DNA of 64,000 nt from an uncultured Prevotellaceae bacterium (GTDB lineage: Bacteria; Bacteroidota; Bacteroidia; Bacteroidales; Muribaculaceae), in NCBI GenBank assembly GCA_946409635.1, contig CAMJXD010000004.1:91322-155321 (forward strand), given 5' to 3'. The position numbers were made by a program, and so were the translations under genes. Under the pieces are notes generated by a model. The model did not search any database. It saw only the letters and a program-made list of their open reading frames with translations, and was not told the DNA's origin. Of this stretch, positions 33,372-42,054 are shown piece by piece (position 1 is the first letter of the stretch; every line of letters begins with the position of its first letter).

Positions 33372-34937
33372 TTAACTCTTATTTGTTCTTCCTTCGTTAT
33401 TAAAGGAAAAAACTCTCTTGATCTGCTGCAAATCAGTTGTCGTTATATGCTGAAGCCTTTCTTTTATTTCCGTTGGATTAAGCGGTCTCTCTCCGTTCAT
33501 CAATCGATGTGCTAATCGAAAGCGACACTTTGCCATATAACAGTTGTTTTCCCCAGCCTTGGTGACATCGCCGTTTTCTGAGTAATTGTTTCCAGCGCAC
33601 AGGTTGCAGTAGTCACAGTAATCATGCTTGCCACAATCCTCATATTGCTTTAATGTCAACATCTGCCATTCTGAGAGTGATTCACTTCGCAGTATTTCAT
33701 CAATATGGCTGTCCTTCAAGTTGCCAAAAGATTGATGAAAAGCGCAACATGGGATTAAATCTCCATCAGGTGTGATGCAAAAAGTGTTGTAACCAGCACC
33801 GCAGGCATTAATTGTCATCAGACGTGGTTGTCCTCCGTAATTGGGTGCCTCTTTTCCCACATACATCGGGGTGTTGTCGTCTTGAAGGACAATATCCATC
33901 ATTTCAGGCGTCAACCTTATGTAATGGCTGGCGCATTTGTCACCTTCAATAGAGTCTGTGATATTAAGTTCATACTGAACAGGGAGACCATATTTCCTTC
34001 CCAGATCACCAACAGTATAATAATTCTTCACATTCTGTCTCATCACACAGCATTTAATCACTGTTGGCACTCCTAGTGATGACAGTTGTTCAATAACAGA
34101 AATAGATTTCTGCCATGATCCATTTATACGTGTAATGGCATCGTGAGTATCTGCATCACCGCTATAAATAGATATTTCAACTGTACGAGGGAAATAGTTC
34201 GCTAATCTTTCAACATCATTAATTAATCGTTGCCCATTGGTATAAATATCGGTAGCTATTCCTTTTTGGTATAAGTAGTCGATAATCTCCCATGAGTCGG
34301 GCTTAGAAAAAGGATCGCCACCAGAAAGACATACTTTTGTAAGACCCTGTTCAATCAACTCATCAATTATGCGCTGGTAGTCACCGAGTGATAACTCTTG
34401 AGGGCTGCTTCTATAGCTCACTTCATCATCATTCCTGGTTGCTCCAATATTATAGCAATGGATACATTTCTCTGAGCAGTTATAGGTAAGTTCCATCATT
34501 ACACTGGTAATTCCGCCCGCCTTTTCTGTGTAATCCATTTCAGCATTACTTATCGCTAAAGGCAGTTTTTCTTTTGTTGTTTTGACCAAAGAATGGACAT
34601 CTTTTAATCTTCTATCAGCGATAGATTTCCGATAACTCTCAATTTCATCATTTGAGGGTTTATGATTGGTTATTAATTGCAAATCAATAAGTTCTTGAAT
34701 AAAAGGTGAGAGGCACTCTATCGCAATCCCAGTTTCTTGGGCAATTCTTCCAACAGTTGTGCTTCCATTTCTAGGTAAAGCCAGCAAAAACGAAACGACA
34801 AGAGCTGAATAATCCTCAAATAGGTAACTTACCCCATCCAATAGATTGTAATAAATTGCGACCTTTCCTGTTTCATGATATTTGCCGCAAGTCCAAATTG
34901 GACGAAAAATCTGTTTGGCAGAAGAATAAATCGTCAT
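33372..34937 (-). CDS. Radical SAM/SPASM peptide maturase with PqqD-like domain
   Basis: A 521-residue enzyme. Residues 1 to about 90 resemble a PqqD/RRE-type peptide-recognition domain (YYNLLDGVSYLFEDYSALVV, then a winged-helix-like stretch). The radical SAM cluster is CSEKCIHC (Cys 154, 158, 161), followed by LSGGDPF at 204-210 and YTNGQRL at 232-238. The C-terminal SPASM-type region has Cys at 379, 387, 397, 398, 435, 441, 444, 447, 466 and 471, enough for two auxiliary Fe-S clusters. Enzymes of this architecture join or epimerise residues in ribosomal peptides. The start at 34937 is 3 bp after the Sel1 gene and the peptide gene follows after 63 bp. The gene is AT-richer than the housekeeping genes. 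Thioether formation at Cys 19/27 of the peptide is a guess. Confidence 0.88.
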   Translation of the reverse strand: MTIYSSAKQIFRPIWTCGKYHETGKVAIYYNLLDGVSYLFEDYSALVVSFLLALPRNGSTTVGRIAQETGIAIECLSPFIQELIDLQLITNHKPSNDEIESYRKSIADRRLKDVHSLVKTTKEKLPLAISNAEMDYTEKAGGITSVMMELTYNCSEKCIHCYNIGATRNDDEVSYRSSPQELSLGDYQRIIDELIEQGLTKVCLSGGDPFSKPDSWEIIDYLYQKGIATDIYTNGQRLINDVERLANYFPRTVEISIYSGDADTHDAITRINGSWQKSISVIEQLSSLGVPTVIKCCVMRQNVKNYYTVGDLGRKYGLPVQYELNITDSIEGDKCASHYIRLTPEMMDIVLQDDNTPMYVGKEAPNYGGQPRLMTINACGAGYNTFCITPDGDLIPCCAFHQSFGNLKDSHIDEILRSESLSEWQMLTLKQYEDCGKHDYCDYCNLCAGNNYSENGDVTKAGENNCYMAKCRFRLAHRLMNGERPLNPTEIKERLQHITTTDLQQIKRVFSFNNEGRTNKS

Positions 34938-34939
34938 AG

Positions 34940-35521
34940 TTACATCGTTGATAGAGTCTCTTCAACTGATATTCTCTGCAAACCTTCTTCAGCGACGTGA
35001 GCGGACCACTCTCCACCATCACCTTGTTTTTGATAAGCCTCAATTGCCTTATTATAGTATTCCTTTGCTTTATTGAGGTCTTTGATTCGTCCACGCAGAC
35101 CCTGTTCGTATTCTTCGCCTAATGTAATCAAACCCGGTATTGAGCCGTTGTCAGCTGCTTTTTCCACCCACGATTTCGCTTCCTTGAGGCTTATAAATCC
35201 GCCGTTTTCTGGATTAGAGAACCTGGCTAAGTAGTACATGGCATCTGCATGGCCTAATTCAGCAGCCTTCATACAAAATTTAAACGCTGTTTCATGATTA
35301 ATCTGACGATGTCCATTATAGCTCCATTTTTTATACTCTTCATCAGCAAATGCTCGAGCTAGTTCAAAACAAGCCTCAGCGTTACCTTCTTTTGCTTTTG
35401 CCATCAAGTTTTGTATGGGATCGCCGCTCCATCCCTCAACAGGCTCTTCGATATTATTCCACCACTTTACGACAGCATAAATAATTAATGCTATAATAGA
35501 GATTAAAACAATGTACAACAT
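34940..35521 (-). CDS. Membrane-anchored Sel1-repeat protein
   Basis: A 193-residue protein with an N-terminal membrane helix (residues 1-19, MLYIVLISIIALIIYAVVK) and Sel1-like tetratricopeptide repeats: AKEGNAEACFELARAFADE, AAELGHADAMYYLARFSN, KAADNGSIPGLITLGEEYEQG and LNKAKEYYNKAIEAYQK. Such repeats are protein-protein interaction scaffolds. It is the first gene of the candidate RiPP operon and ends 2 bp before the radical SAM gene, so the pair is likely cotranslated. It may tether the maturase or the peptide to the membrane. Confidence 0.88.
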   Translation of the reverse strand: MLYIVLISIIALIIYAVVKWWNNIEEPVEGWSGDPIQNLMAKAKEGNAEACFELARAFADEEYKKWSYNGHRQINHETAFKFCMKAAELGHADAMYYLARFSNPENGGFISLKEAKSWVEKAADNGSIPGLITLGEEYEQGLRGRIKDLNKAKEYYNKAIEAYQKQGDGGEWSAHVAEEGLQRISVEETLSTM

Positions 35522-35599
35522 AAAAGCATTCTATAATTAAATTAGTGAATAATTGTTAGTTTTGAAATGAACTTGAATACTGTTTTTGCCAACCCTTCA

Positions 35600-35629
35600 C
35601 AAAAGTAGGTTACTGTGTTTATCTGGCAA
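35600..35629 (-). promoter_or_regulatory. Promoter of the candidate RiPP operon
   Basis: On the minus strand a -33 TTG (35629-35627) and a -7 TACTTTTG (35607-35600) are 19 bp apart, matching the Bacteroidetes consensus. The predicted leader before the Sel1 gene is about 70 nt. Confidence 0.65.
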
Positions 35630-35682
35630 TCATCCATTTCGTCCATTTGCTTTTTTCAGTCCAGGGGTCTTGGGTATAGACA

Positions 35683-35860
35683 ATAAAAAAACGCGGACTG
35701 ATACTTCGTCTACGCTTTCTAAGGTATCGGCAAACACCTATGCACCATATCCGAGTAAAAGCCCACGCGTATAGCGTGAGCGTCTCACTTTTACTCTTGG
35801 TGCTTCTTAAAATTTGCCGATTTCTAGAAAGCAAGAATAAAGCTAACGCCTTTTTATTAT
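35683..35860. repeat. Long imperfect palindrome (about 178 bp)
   Basis: Nested inverted repeats share one centre at about 35771: CACGC/GCGTG at 35764-35768 and 35774-35778; GAGTAAAAG 35753-35761 with 35788-35796; GCACC 35742-35746 with 35799-35803; ATCGGCAAA 35726-35734 with 35813-35821; GCTTTCTA 35714-35721 with 35825-35832; and outer ATAAAAA ends. This is a bulged hairpin, possibly a mobile miniature element, a structured RNA or a recombination site. The rest of the 580-bp gene-free stretch 35522-36101 is AT-rich and holds only the promoter at 35600-35629; I see no convincing frame in it. Confidence 0.7.
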
Positions 35861-36101
35861 AATGTCTTCAATTTGTTATGCTACATAGGCAGATGATTTT
35901 AATTGATTTTACGATTGCAAAAATACTCACAATTCTTCAATTACCCAAATATTATTTGATTATTTTGCCACAATATGATGATCATTGAGTTGATGATATT
36001 TTTTTCGATTGATGTGAATTATTCTTCGGTTTTCACACAATATGGCCCACTTTTTGCAGTTATTCATGCAATAAGTTTTTAACTAAACACATGACACTAT
36101 T

Positions 36102-36806
36102 ATGAAAGAGAAAATGATTATTTCGTCGGCCCTGATTGCGCTGAGCGTATTTTGTCTGGGCTGGTTTATCAAGGCTGGCATCGACGACTTTGCCAGCAAG
36201 GACCGCAAGGTCAGTGTCAAGGGTCTCTCCGAGCAGGAAGTGCCCGCCGACAAGGTGACGTGGCCCATCGTCTCTAAAGAAGTGGGCAACGACTTGCCGG
36301 GGCTATATGACCGCATCGCTGCAACCCAGTCCAAGATCAAGGCATTTCTCTTGAAGGGAGGTGTCAAGGAGGACGAGATCAGCCTCAATGCTCCACAAGT
36401 GGTCGACCTGACGGCCCGTGAATATGACTCGGGCAACAAAGCCTACCGCTACATCGTGACCTCGGTACTTACCGTCACCAGCAAAAATGTTGACGTGGTG
36501 CGCAAGCTTATTGCTAAGCAAGGCGACCTCTTGAAAGAAGGCGTTGCCATTACCGGCGACAGCTATGACAACCAGGTACAGTACGAGTTTGTCGCCTTCA
36601 AGGAGATGAAGCCCAAGATGATGCAGGAGGCTATCGAGAACGCTCAGACTACGGCCGAGCAGTTTGCCAAGAACTCCCACAGCAAGCTCAACAAGATCGT
36701 GACTGCCGACCAGGGCCAGTTCTCCATCGAGAACCGTGACGAGTATACCCCCTGGATCAAGAAGGTGCGCGTCGTCACCACGGTCACCTACTCCCTCAAG
36801 AACTGA
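36102..36806 (+). CDS. SIMPL-domain (DUF541) protein
   Basis: A 234-residue protein with an N-terminal membrane anchor or signal ([19 protein letters not shown], residues 5-23) and a SIMPL domain: [27 protein letters not shown] near residue 30, and ending [10 protein letters not shown]. Such proteins are periplasmic or membrane-attached, with two structural repeats, and include BP26-like proteins; enzymatic activity has not been established. It is monocistronic, with a compound hairpin overlapping the end of the convergent umuC-like gene. Confidence 0.85.
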   Translation: MKEKMIISSALIALSVFCLGWFIKAGIDDFASKDRKVSVKGLSEQEVPADKVTWPIVSKEVGNDLPGLYDRIAATQSKIKAFLLKGGVKEDEISLNAPQVVDLTAREYDSGNKAYRYIVTSVLTVTSKNVDVVRKLIAKQGDLLKEGVAITGDSYDNQVQYEFVAFKEMKPKMMQEAIENAQTTAEQFAKNSHSKLNKIVTADQGQFSIENRDEYTPWIKKVRVVTTVTYSLKN

Positions 36807-36832
36807 TCAGCACAACACAGAACAAGCGTTAC

Positions 36833-36886
36833 CGACTGAATATCTTGAAATGGCCATAACTTATGGCATATCAGGGTATTCAGTCG
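36833..36886. repeat. Nested palindrome at the end of the umuC-like gene
   Basis: An outer 10-bp repeat (CGACTGAATA at 36833-36842 with 36877-36886) encloses a second perfect one (GCCATAA at 36853-36859 with TTATGGC at 36861-36867). The inner arm contains the TAA stop codon of the minus-strand gene, so the terminator-like structure reaches into coding sequence. Confidence 0.6.
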
Positions 36887-38210
36887 TTGTATTATCCTGT
36901 TCCTCGTCATCCTCGAAATGGCCTTTGGGTGTTTCCTGGAGCTGGTTGATATCGATCATGCCGGTGTAGAAGTGTAGTGTCTTGCTCAGGGGCTTGAAGT
37001 GGTTCTGGTTAGGGGCCCAGCTGCCGCGTTGCAGTCCAGGGGCAAGTTTAATAGAGCGCGAGCCATACATGTCGTTGATGCTGTCGATGCTCGACATCAG
37101 GCGCCGTAGCTTGCCGTGGTCCTCGGGGTCGAAGACGTTGAGCTGGATTGCCCCGCCGTGTTGGATGTCAAGGGCCATGACTCCAGCCTTGCGGTAGGTG
37201 AAGCCGTCGCGCCAGATGTTGTTGAAGGCGTTGAGTGCCATGCGCACGATGGTCATGGTGTCGCTTGATGGCGTGGCGAGCTGCAACTGGCACGAATTGG
37301 AGTAGAAGGGTAGGTCCTCACGGAAGTGGTCGCCTCTCACATATGTCATCACGCTGCCAGCCACGCCGCCCTCGGCCCGCAACTGGCGTGCTGTACGCTC
37401 AGCAAAGCTGACAATGGCATCGGCAATCTCATCTCGGTCGGTGAGCACCTTACCAAATGTGCGCGACGTCATAATGGTCTTGTGGGCGATATCCACGGGG
37501 TTGGCTATCTGGCAGTCGTGGCCCATGAGTTCCCGTTGTGTGCGCTCGAGTGTCACCGAGTACATGCTTCTCACCAGCGAAGGCGGCATCTTGACAAAAT
37601 CGGCCGCCGTCTTGATGCCTTTGCTCTTAAGAGACGCCGAGAGTCTGCGTCCAATGCCCCAAACGTCCTCGATGGGCGTGCGCCGCAGTATGATGTCAAT
37701 GGCCTCGGGCCTGACGAGCCAGTAGACACCGTCGGTGATGCGAGGGTCGCGCTTGGCGATATGGTTGGCAATTTTGGCCAGGGTTCGGGTCGGGGCAAAT
37801 CCCACACTCACGGGGATGCCGACATATTGCTTGACACGATTGACGACATTGGCCATCGCACGGTGGCTGGTTTCCACGTCCTCATGCGGCAAGACAAAGA
37901 AGGCCTCGTCGACCGAATATTGTTGCACATTGTCGGCCTCGTCGCTCAGGATGTTCATCACGCGGCAAGATAGGTCGCGGTACAGGATGTGGCGGGCCGA
38001 TAGCTGAATGACTTGTCGTGGATCGGTGTGCTCCTTGATTTTAAAGGCAGGACAGCCCATGGGGATGCCTGCTGCCTTGGCCTCGTTGCTGCGGGCAATG
38101 ACGCATCCATCGTTGTTGGAAAGCACAACGACCATCTTGCCATTGAGCCGTGGATCAAACACGCGCTCGCATGAGACAAAGAAATTATTGCAGTCTAGCA
38201 GGCCGTACAA
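36861..38210 (-). CDS. Y-family DNA polymerase, UmuC-like
   Basis: A 449-residue lesion-bypass polymerase. Motifs are the N-terminal LLDCNNFFVSCERVFDP (first catalytic Asp 6), VVLSNNDGCVIARSNEAK, QYSVDEAFFVL (catalytic Asp-Glu) and GFAPTRTLAKIANHIAK. A helix-hairpin-helix thumb follows (IEDVWGIGRRLSASLKSKGIKTAADF), then the little-finger region. UmuC works with processed UmuD; no umuD-like gene lies next to it in the window. This is the ImpB/MucB/SamB group. A simple-sequence region lies upstream. Confidence 0.93.
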   Translation of the reverse strand: MYGLLDCNNFFVSCERVFDPRLNGKMVVVLSNNDGCVIARSNEAKAAGIPMGCPAFKIKEHTDPRQVIQLSARHILYRDLSCRVMNILSDEADNVQQYSVDEAFFVLPHEDVETSHRAMANVVNRVKQYVGIPVSVGFAPTRTLAKIANHIAKRDPRITDGVYWLVRPEAIDIILRRTPIEDVWGIGRRLSASLKSKGIKTAADFVKMPPSLVRSMYSVTLERTQRELMGHDCQIANPVDIAHKTIMTSRTFGKVLTDRDEIADAIVSFAERTARQLRAEGGVAGSVMTYVRGDHFREDLPFYSNSCQLQLATPSSDTMTIVRMALNAFNNIWRDGFTYRKAGVMALDIQHGGAIQLNVFDPEDHGKLRRLMSSIDSINDMYGSRSIKLAPGLQRGSWAPNQNHFKPLSKTLHFYTGMIDINQLQETPKGHFEDDEEQDNTTTEYPDMP

Positions 38211-38213
38211 CGT

Positions 38214-38312
38214 TTTTATCAGTTAATAGTTATCAGTTAATAGTCAATAGTTAATAGATAATAGATAACAGATGATTCTCACTCCACACTTTTAACTTCT
38301 AACTTCTAACTC
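38214..38312. repeat. Heptamer-rich simple repeat region
   Basis: Successive units of the type ATCAGTTAATAGT and AATAGATAATAGATAAC are followed after a short unique core (38272-38295) by AACTTCTAACTTCTAAC units. Layout, two blocks of short repeats around a unique core, resembles the two elements in the decarboxylase operon though the unit sequence differs. Confidence 0.6.
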
Positions 38313-40174
38313 TCGGAAAGTTCCAGCCAACGCATCTCTTTCTCGTCGAGGAGGTCTTTGACCTCTTGGTATCGGGCGGCCTTGGCGGCGACATTATCGA
38401 GCGCCTGGCCGCTGGCAAACAGGGCATCCAGTTCATCTTTCTCCCTATTGAGGGCCTCGATGTCGATGTTGAGCTGGTCAAGTTCGCGTTGCTCCTTGTA
38501 GGAGAGCCGCTTCTGCTCGCTGCGGTTGGCCCAGGTGTTTTCTTTGGGTTTGGAGACCTCTTGTTCCTTGGCCAGTTGGGCGGCTTCCTGCTCGTGGCGC
38601 TGTTTCCAGGCTCGGTACTCGCTATAATTGCCAGGGAAGTCCTTGATGTGTCCGTTGCCAGTGAAAACAAATGTGTGGTCCACGGTGCGGTCCATGAAGA
38701 AGCGGTCGTGGCTGACGATAATGACGCAGCCGTTGAACTGTGTCAAGTATTCTTCCAGAATCTCGAGGGTGGAGATGTCCAGGTCGTTGGTGGGCTCATC
38801 CAGAATGAGGAAATTGGGCTTGGTCATCAGCACCATGGCTAGATAGAGCCTGCGGCGTTCGCCGCCGCTGAGCTTGGCGATAAACTTCTGCTGGTCTTGG
38901 GGCGTGAACAGGAAGTGGTTCAACCATGCCATGGCGGTGTAGTGGTGCTTCTCGTCGAAGTAAATGTACTCGGCCACGTCGCGCACAGCATCAATTACCC
39001 GCTTGCCCTCGTCGAAGTGCATGCCCTCCTGGCTGTAGTGGGCAAATTTCACCGTCTCACCGATTTCAAAGTAGCCGCTATCGGGCTTGACTATGTCGAG
39101 CAGCAGCTTGATGAACGTGGTCTTGCCCACACCGTTGTCGCCAACGATACCCAGCTTCTCGTAGCGCGCAAACGTGTAATTGAAATCGTCCAGAATGACT
39201 TTGTCACCATAACGCTTGTTCACGTGGTGGGCTGTGAAGATTTTCTTGCCGATGTAGGCACTCTTGACGTTAAGTTCCACCTCGCCGTCGTCGCGTCGTT
39301 GCTGGGCCCTCTCCTGCAGGTCATAGAAGGCATCGATGCGGTATTGAGCCTTATGAGCTCGAGCCTGTGGCTGTCGCCGCATCCAGTCAAGCTCGGTGCG
39401 CAACAGGTTGCGGGCACGCTCCACCTGCACATTCTGGGCTTCGATGCGCTCGGCGCGCTTCTCGAGGTAGTAGTTGTAGTTGCCGCTATAGGAGAAGATG
39501 CTGTGTTGGTCCATCTCCAGGATGCGGTTGCAGATGTTGTCCAGGAAATAGCGGTCGTGGGTGACCATGAGTAGCGTCACGCGGCTGCGCTGCAAGTAGT
39601 TCTCAAGCCACTCGATCATGTCGATGTCAAGATGGTTGGTGGGCTCGTCGAGAATGAGCATCTGAGGCTCGTCGATGAGCAGGCGGGCTAGTGCAACACG
39701 CTTGACCTGCCCGCCGCTCAACTCCTTGACTGGCTGATTGTAATCGGTGATCTTGAGTTGGGTGAGAATCTGCTTGAACCGTTCCTCATAGTCCCATGCC
39801 ACGCTGGCATCCATCGCTTGGATGGCTGCCGTCATGGCATCACTGTCGCCCGTACGCAGGGCCTCTTCGTAGTCATGGATGGCCGCTGAACGCGGGTCAT
39901 CGCCGTGCAAGCAGGCATCAAGCACCGTGTGGGCACCGCCCAGGTCGGGCAACTGCGGCAGGTAGCCCACTCGCAGGTTGTTGCGGTAGATGACCGTGCC
40001 GCTATCGGCCGATGCGACACCAGCTAGAATGTCCAGCAGTGTGGATTTGCCAGTGCCGTTCTTGGCGATGAGACCGATTTTCTCACCCTCGGCCACGCCA
40101 AAGGTGATGTCCTCAAAGAGCACATCGATGCCAAAGGCCTTGCTTAACCCCTCGACTTGCAGATAGCTAACCAT
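38306..40174 (-). CDS. ABC-F family ATPase
   Basis: A 622-residue cytoplasmic protein with two ABC domains and no membrane span, as in ABC-F translation factors. Domain 1 has Walker A LIAKNGTGKSTLLDI and signature LSGGQVKRVALARLL with LILDEPTNHLD; domain 2 has GIVGDNGVGKTTFIKL and LSGGERRRLYLAMVL with DEPTNDLD. A linker of about 80 residues with many charged residues lies between them, and the C-terminal tail forms a coiled coil (RELDQLNIDIEALNREKDEL). ABC-F proteins act on the ribosome; members are housekeeping or give antibiotic protection, and this one looks like the housekeeping Uup-type. The start at 40174 is one codon after another ATG. Confidence 0.92.
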   Translation of the reverse strand: MVSYLQVEGLSKAFGIDVLFEDITFGVAEGEKIGLIAKNGTGKSTLLDILAGVASADSGTVIYRNNLRVGYLPQLPDLGGAHTVLDACLHGDDPRSAAIHDYEEALRTGDSDAMTAAIQAMDASVAWDYEERFKQILTQLKITDYNQPVKELSGGQVKRVALARLLIDEPQMLILDEPTNHLDIDMIEWLENYLQRSRVTLLMVTHDRYFLDNICNRILEMDQHSIFSYSGNYNYYLEKRAERIEAQNVQVERARNLLRTELDWMRRQPQARAHKAQYRIDAFYDLQERAQQRRDDGEVELNVKSAYIGKKIFTAHHVNKRYGDKVILDDFNYTFARYEKLGIVGDNGVGKTTFIKLLLDIVKPDSGYFEIGETVKFAHYSQEGMHFDEGKRVIDAVRDVAEYIYFDEKHHYTAMAWLNHFLFTPQDQQKFIAKLSGGERRRLYLAMVLMTKPNFLILDEPTNDLDISTLEILEEYLTQFNGCVIIVSHDRFFMDRTVDHTFVFTGNGHIKDFPGNYSEYRAWKQRHEQEAAQLAKEQEVSKPKENTWANRSEQKRLSYKEQRELDQLNIDIEALNREKDELDALFASGQALDNVAAKAARYQEVKDLLDEKEMRWLELSES

Positions 40175-40222
40175 CACTGTGTCGGTTTAATGTGTGTCGT
40201 AGCGCAGCTGTGGCTGTCTTGT

Positions 40223-41521
40223 TTAACTGAAAAACTTCTTCATCACCTTGATCATGTTGACATGGTCGTCACATGACCCGGTCTCGCGCACCGAGTGCAT
40301 TGCCAATACGGGATTGCCCACGTCAACACCCTCGATGTCCATCTGTCCTGTGAGAATGTTGCCCAGTGTGGAACCACCGGCCACGTCGCTGTGGTTGACA
40401 AAGTACTGGAATGGCGATCCGGCTTCCTGGCACAGGCTCTTGAAAATGGCTGCCGAGTGGGCGTCGCTCATGTACTTGCAGTTGGCATTAACCTTGATGC
40501 ACGGACCACCGCCCAGCGAGGGGTGGTTGGTCGGGTCATACTTCTCGGCATAGTTGGGATGGAAGGCGTGAGCATTGTCGGCCGAAACCATAAACGAGCG
40601 ATGGATGGCACGCCCATAATCCTCAAAGTCTCCGCCCAATGCCATGACGAGCCTGAGCAGCATGTTGCCCAGCACGGGCGAGTGGGCACCCTGCTTGGTG
40701 CCGCTGCCGGTCTCCTCGTTGTCAAAGATGGCAGCGACCAGTGTCGAATCCTTGTCCTGGGCCTCGGTGATGGCTGTGATGGCGGCATGCACCATGCTCA
40801 GGTCATCAAGGCGGCCTGCTGAGATGAACTCGTTGTTCAGCCCGAACACGCTGGCTTTGCTCACATCGTAAAGCATCAGGTCAAAGTCAATGATGTCGGT
40901 GGCCACAACCTGCAACTCGTCGGCGACAAGATTGAGGAGCGTGTTCTGCCACTCAAAGTCCTTGTTGATCTTGGCAAGGATGGGCAGCATGTCCTTCTGT
41001 TTTGACAGATGGTTGCCCTCGTTGACGGCGCGGTTGAAGTGGATGGCCAGATGTGAGATACACATCAGTGGACGGTCTATCTTAATGAGCTTGGTCACGG
41101 GATGCAGGGCATCCTTGCCCTTGAGAATCACGCGTCCGGCAACTGACAAGGGCCGGTCGAACCAGGTATAGAGAATCGGGCCGCCATAGACCTCGGTGTT
41201 TAGGCGCAGGATGCCGCCATCGCCAGGAATCTCGCTAGCGGGTTTGATGCGGAAGCACGGCGAGTCGCTGTGGGCAGCGATGATCTTGAATCCCGAGTCG
41301 GCGGGTTTCTTTTTGCCGACCTGCACTGCAAACACGGCGCTGTCATTCTTGGTAAAGAAGAATTTCTCGCCAACGCTGGCCGTCATCTTGTCGTCGATCT
41401 TTTTTTCCTTGAAACCGTTGGCGGTAAGGATTTTCTTGACTGTATCCACTGCAAGGAAGTTGCATGGACTGTTATCCAGGAACTCGAGCAACGAGCTCAC
41501 ATAGTTATCGGTCTTGTTCAT
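40223..41521 (-). CDS. M18-family aminopeptidase
   Basis: A 432-residue zinc aminopeptidase of the M18 family (aspartyl aminopeptidase/ApeB type). Zinc-ligand regions are IIAAHSDSPCFRIKP (His of HSD), AGRLDDLSM (Asp), FDNEETGSGTKQGAHSP (Glu-Glu) and the C-terminal VRETGSCDDHVNM (His). The FMVSADNAHAFHPNY segment is also typical. It is cytoplasmic, with no signal peptide. The gene lies 49 bp upstream of the ABC-F gene on the same strand. Confidence 0.93.
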   Translation of the reverse strand: MNKTDNYVSSLLEFLDNSPCNFLAVDTVKKILTANGFKEKKIDDKMTASVGEKFFFTKNDSAVFAVQVGKKKPADSGFKIIAAHSDSPCFRIKPASEIPGDGGILRLNTEVYGGPILYTWFDRPLSVAGRVILKGKDALHPVTKLIKIDRPLMCISHLAIHFNRAVNEGNHLSKQKDMLPILAKINKDFEWQNTLLNLVADELQVVATDIIDFDLMLYDVSKASVFGLNNEFISAGRLDDLSMVHAAITAITEAQDKDSTLVAAIFDNEETGSGTKQGAHSPVLGNMLLRLVMALGGDFEDYGRAIHRSFMVSADNAHAFHPNYAEKYDPTNHPSLGGGPCIKVNANCKYMSDAHSAAIFKSLCQEAGSPFQYFVNHSDVAGGSTLGNILTGQMDIEGVDVGNPVLAMHSVRETGSCDDHVNMIKVMKKFFS

Positions 41522-41550
41522 ATTTAAATAGAGCTATTGTTTTGATTAGT

Positions 41551-42051
41551 TTATATTCCGTAGTAGATGGCATTCAGGGCCCTGAGCACGTTGCACAGCG
41601 TTTGGCCCCAGTAGTTGATGAAGTTGATCTTGCACTGGCACAGCATCTCGTGTTGGGTCTCGGTCAAGGCATCCTGGATGGAATGGATGAGATTGAAGAA
41701 CTCCTGGTACAGATCAGCCAGGTTTTCTGATACCGAGGCCGAGATGGGCGTGTCGCTGTATTTCATGTCCTCGACGAACACTTCAAGATAGATGTCCTCC
41801 TCGGCCATGATTTGTGACACGCGGTCGCGCACCAGGTCATACACGTCCTCCTCAAGTGCCGAGTCGATAAACTCCTCGCTATATGTGTCATCGTCAAGGT
41901 CATTGATGGTTATATATAACCGCGGCAGCAGCTTAAGCATCTGTGCGATGAACTGGTCGCGCGACTCACACTCGTGAGTGCGCTCCAGGGCGTGGCAATA
42001 CTCGTTGGCCAGGGCGATAAACGCCAGTTCGTTGGGTGTCAGTTTGTCCAT
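41551..42051 (-). CDS. DUF5063 family protein
   Basis: A 166-residue, mostly helical and acidic cytoplasmic protein. It begins LTPNELAFIALANEYCHALE and has MLKLLPRLYITINDL, a pattern of the Bacteroidetes DUF5063 family, whose function is unknown. It follows nadD by three bases, an arrangement that suggests cotranscription. No catalytic motif is seen. Confidence 0.8.
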   Translation of the reverse strand: MDKLTPNELAFIALANEYCHALERTHECESRDQFIAQMLKLLPRLYITINDLDDDTYSEEFIDSALEEDVYDLVRDRVSQIMAEEDIYLEVFVEDMKYSDTPISASVSENLADLYQEFFNLIHSIQDALTETQHEMLCQCKINFINYWGQTLCNVLRALNAIYYGI

Positions 42052-42054
42052 CTT

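Noticed and set aside
34873..35094. 73-codon minus-strand frame overlapping the Sel1 gene end and radical SAM gene start as an extra peptide gene
   Set aside because: It lies in another frame within two well-supported genes and its product shows no leader-core organisation.
35568..35609. 13-codon plus-strand frame as a second peptide precursor
   Set aside because: Too short, without cysteine and without any leader or ribosome-binding context; it also overlaps the minus-strand promoter.
35683..35860. Integron attC site
   Set aside because: Nested arms recall attC, but the GTTRRRY core is absent, the arms are longer than usual, and no integrase or cassette array is present.
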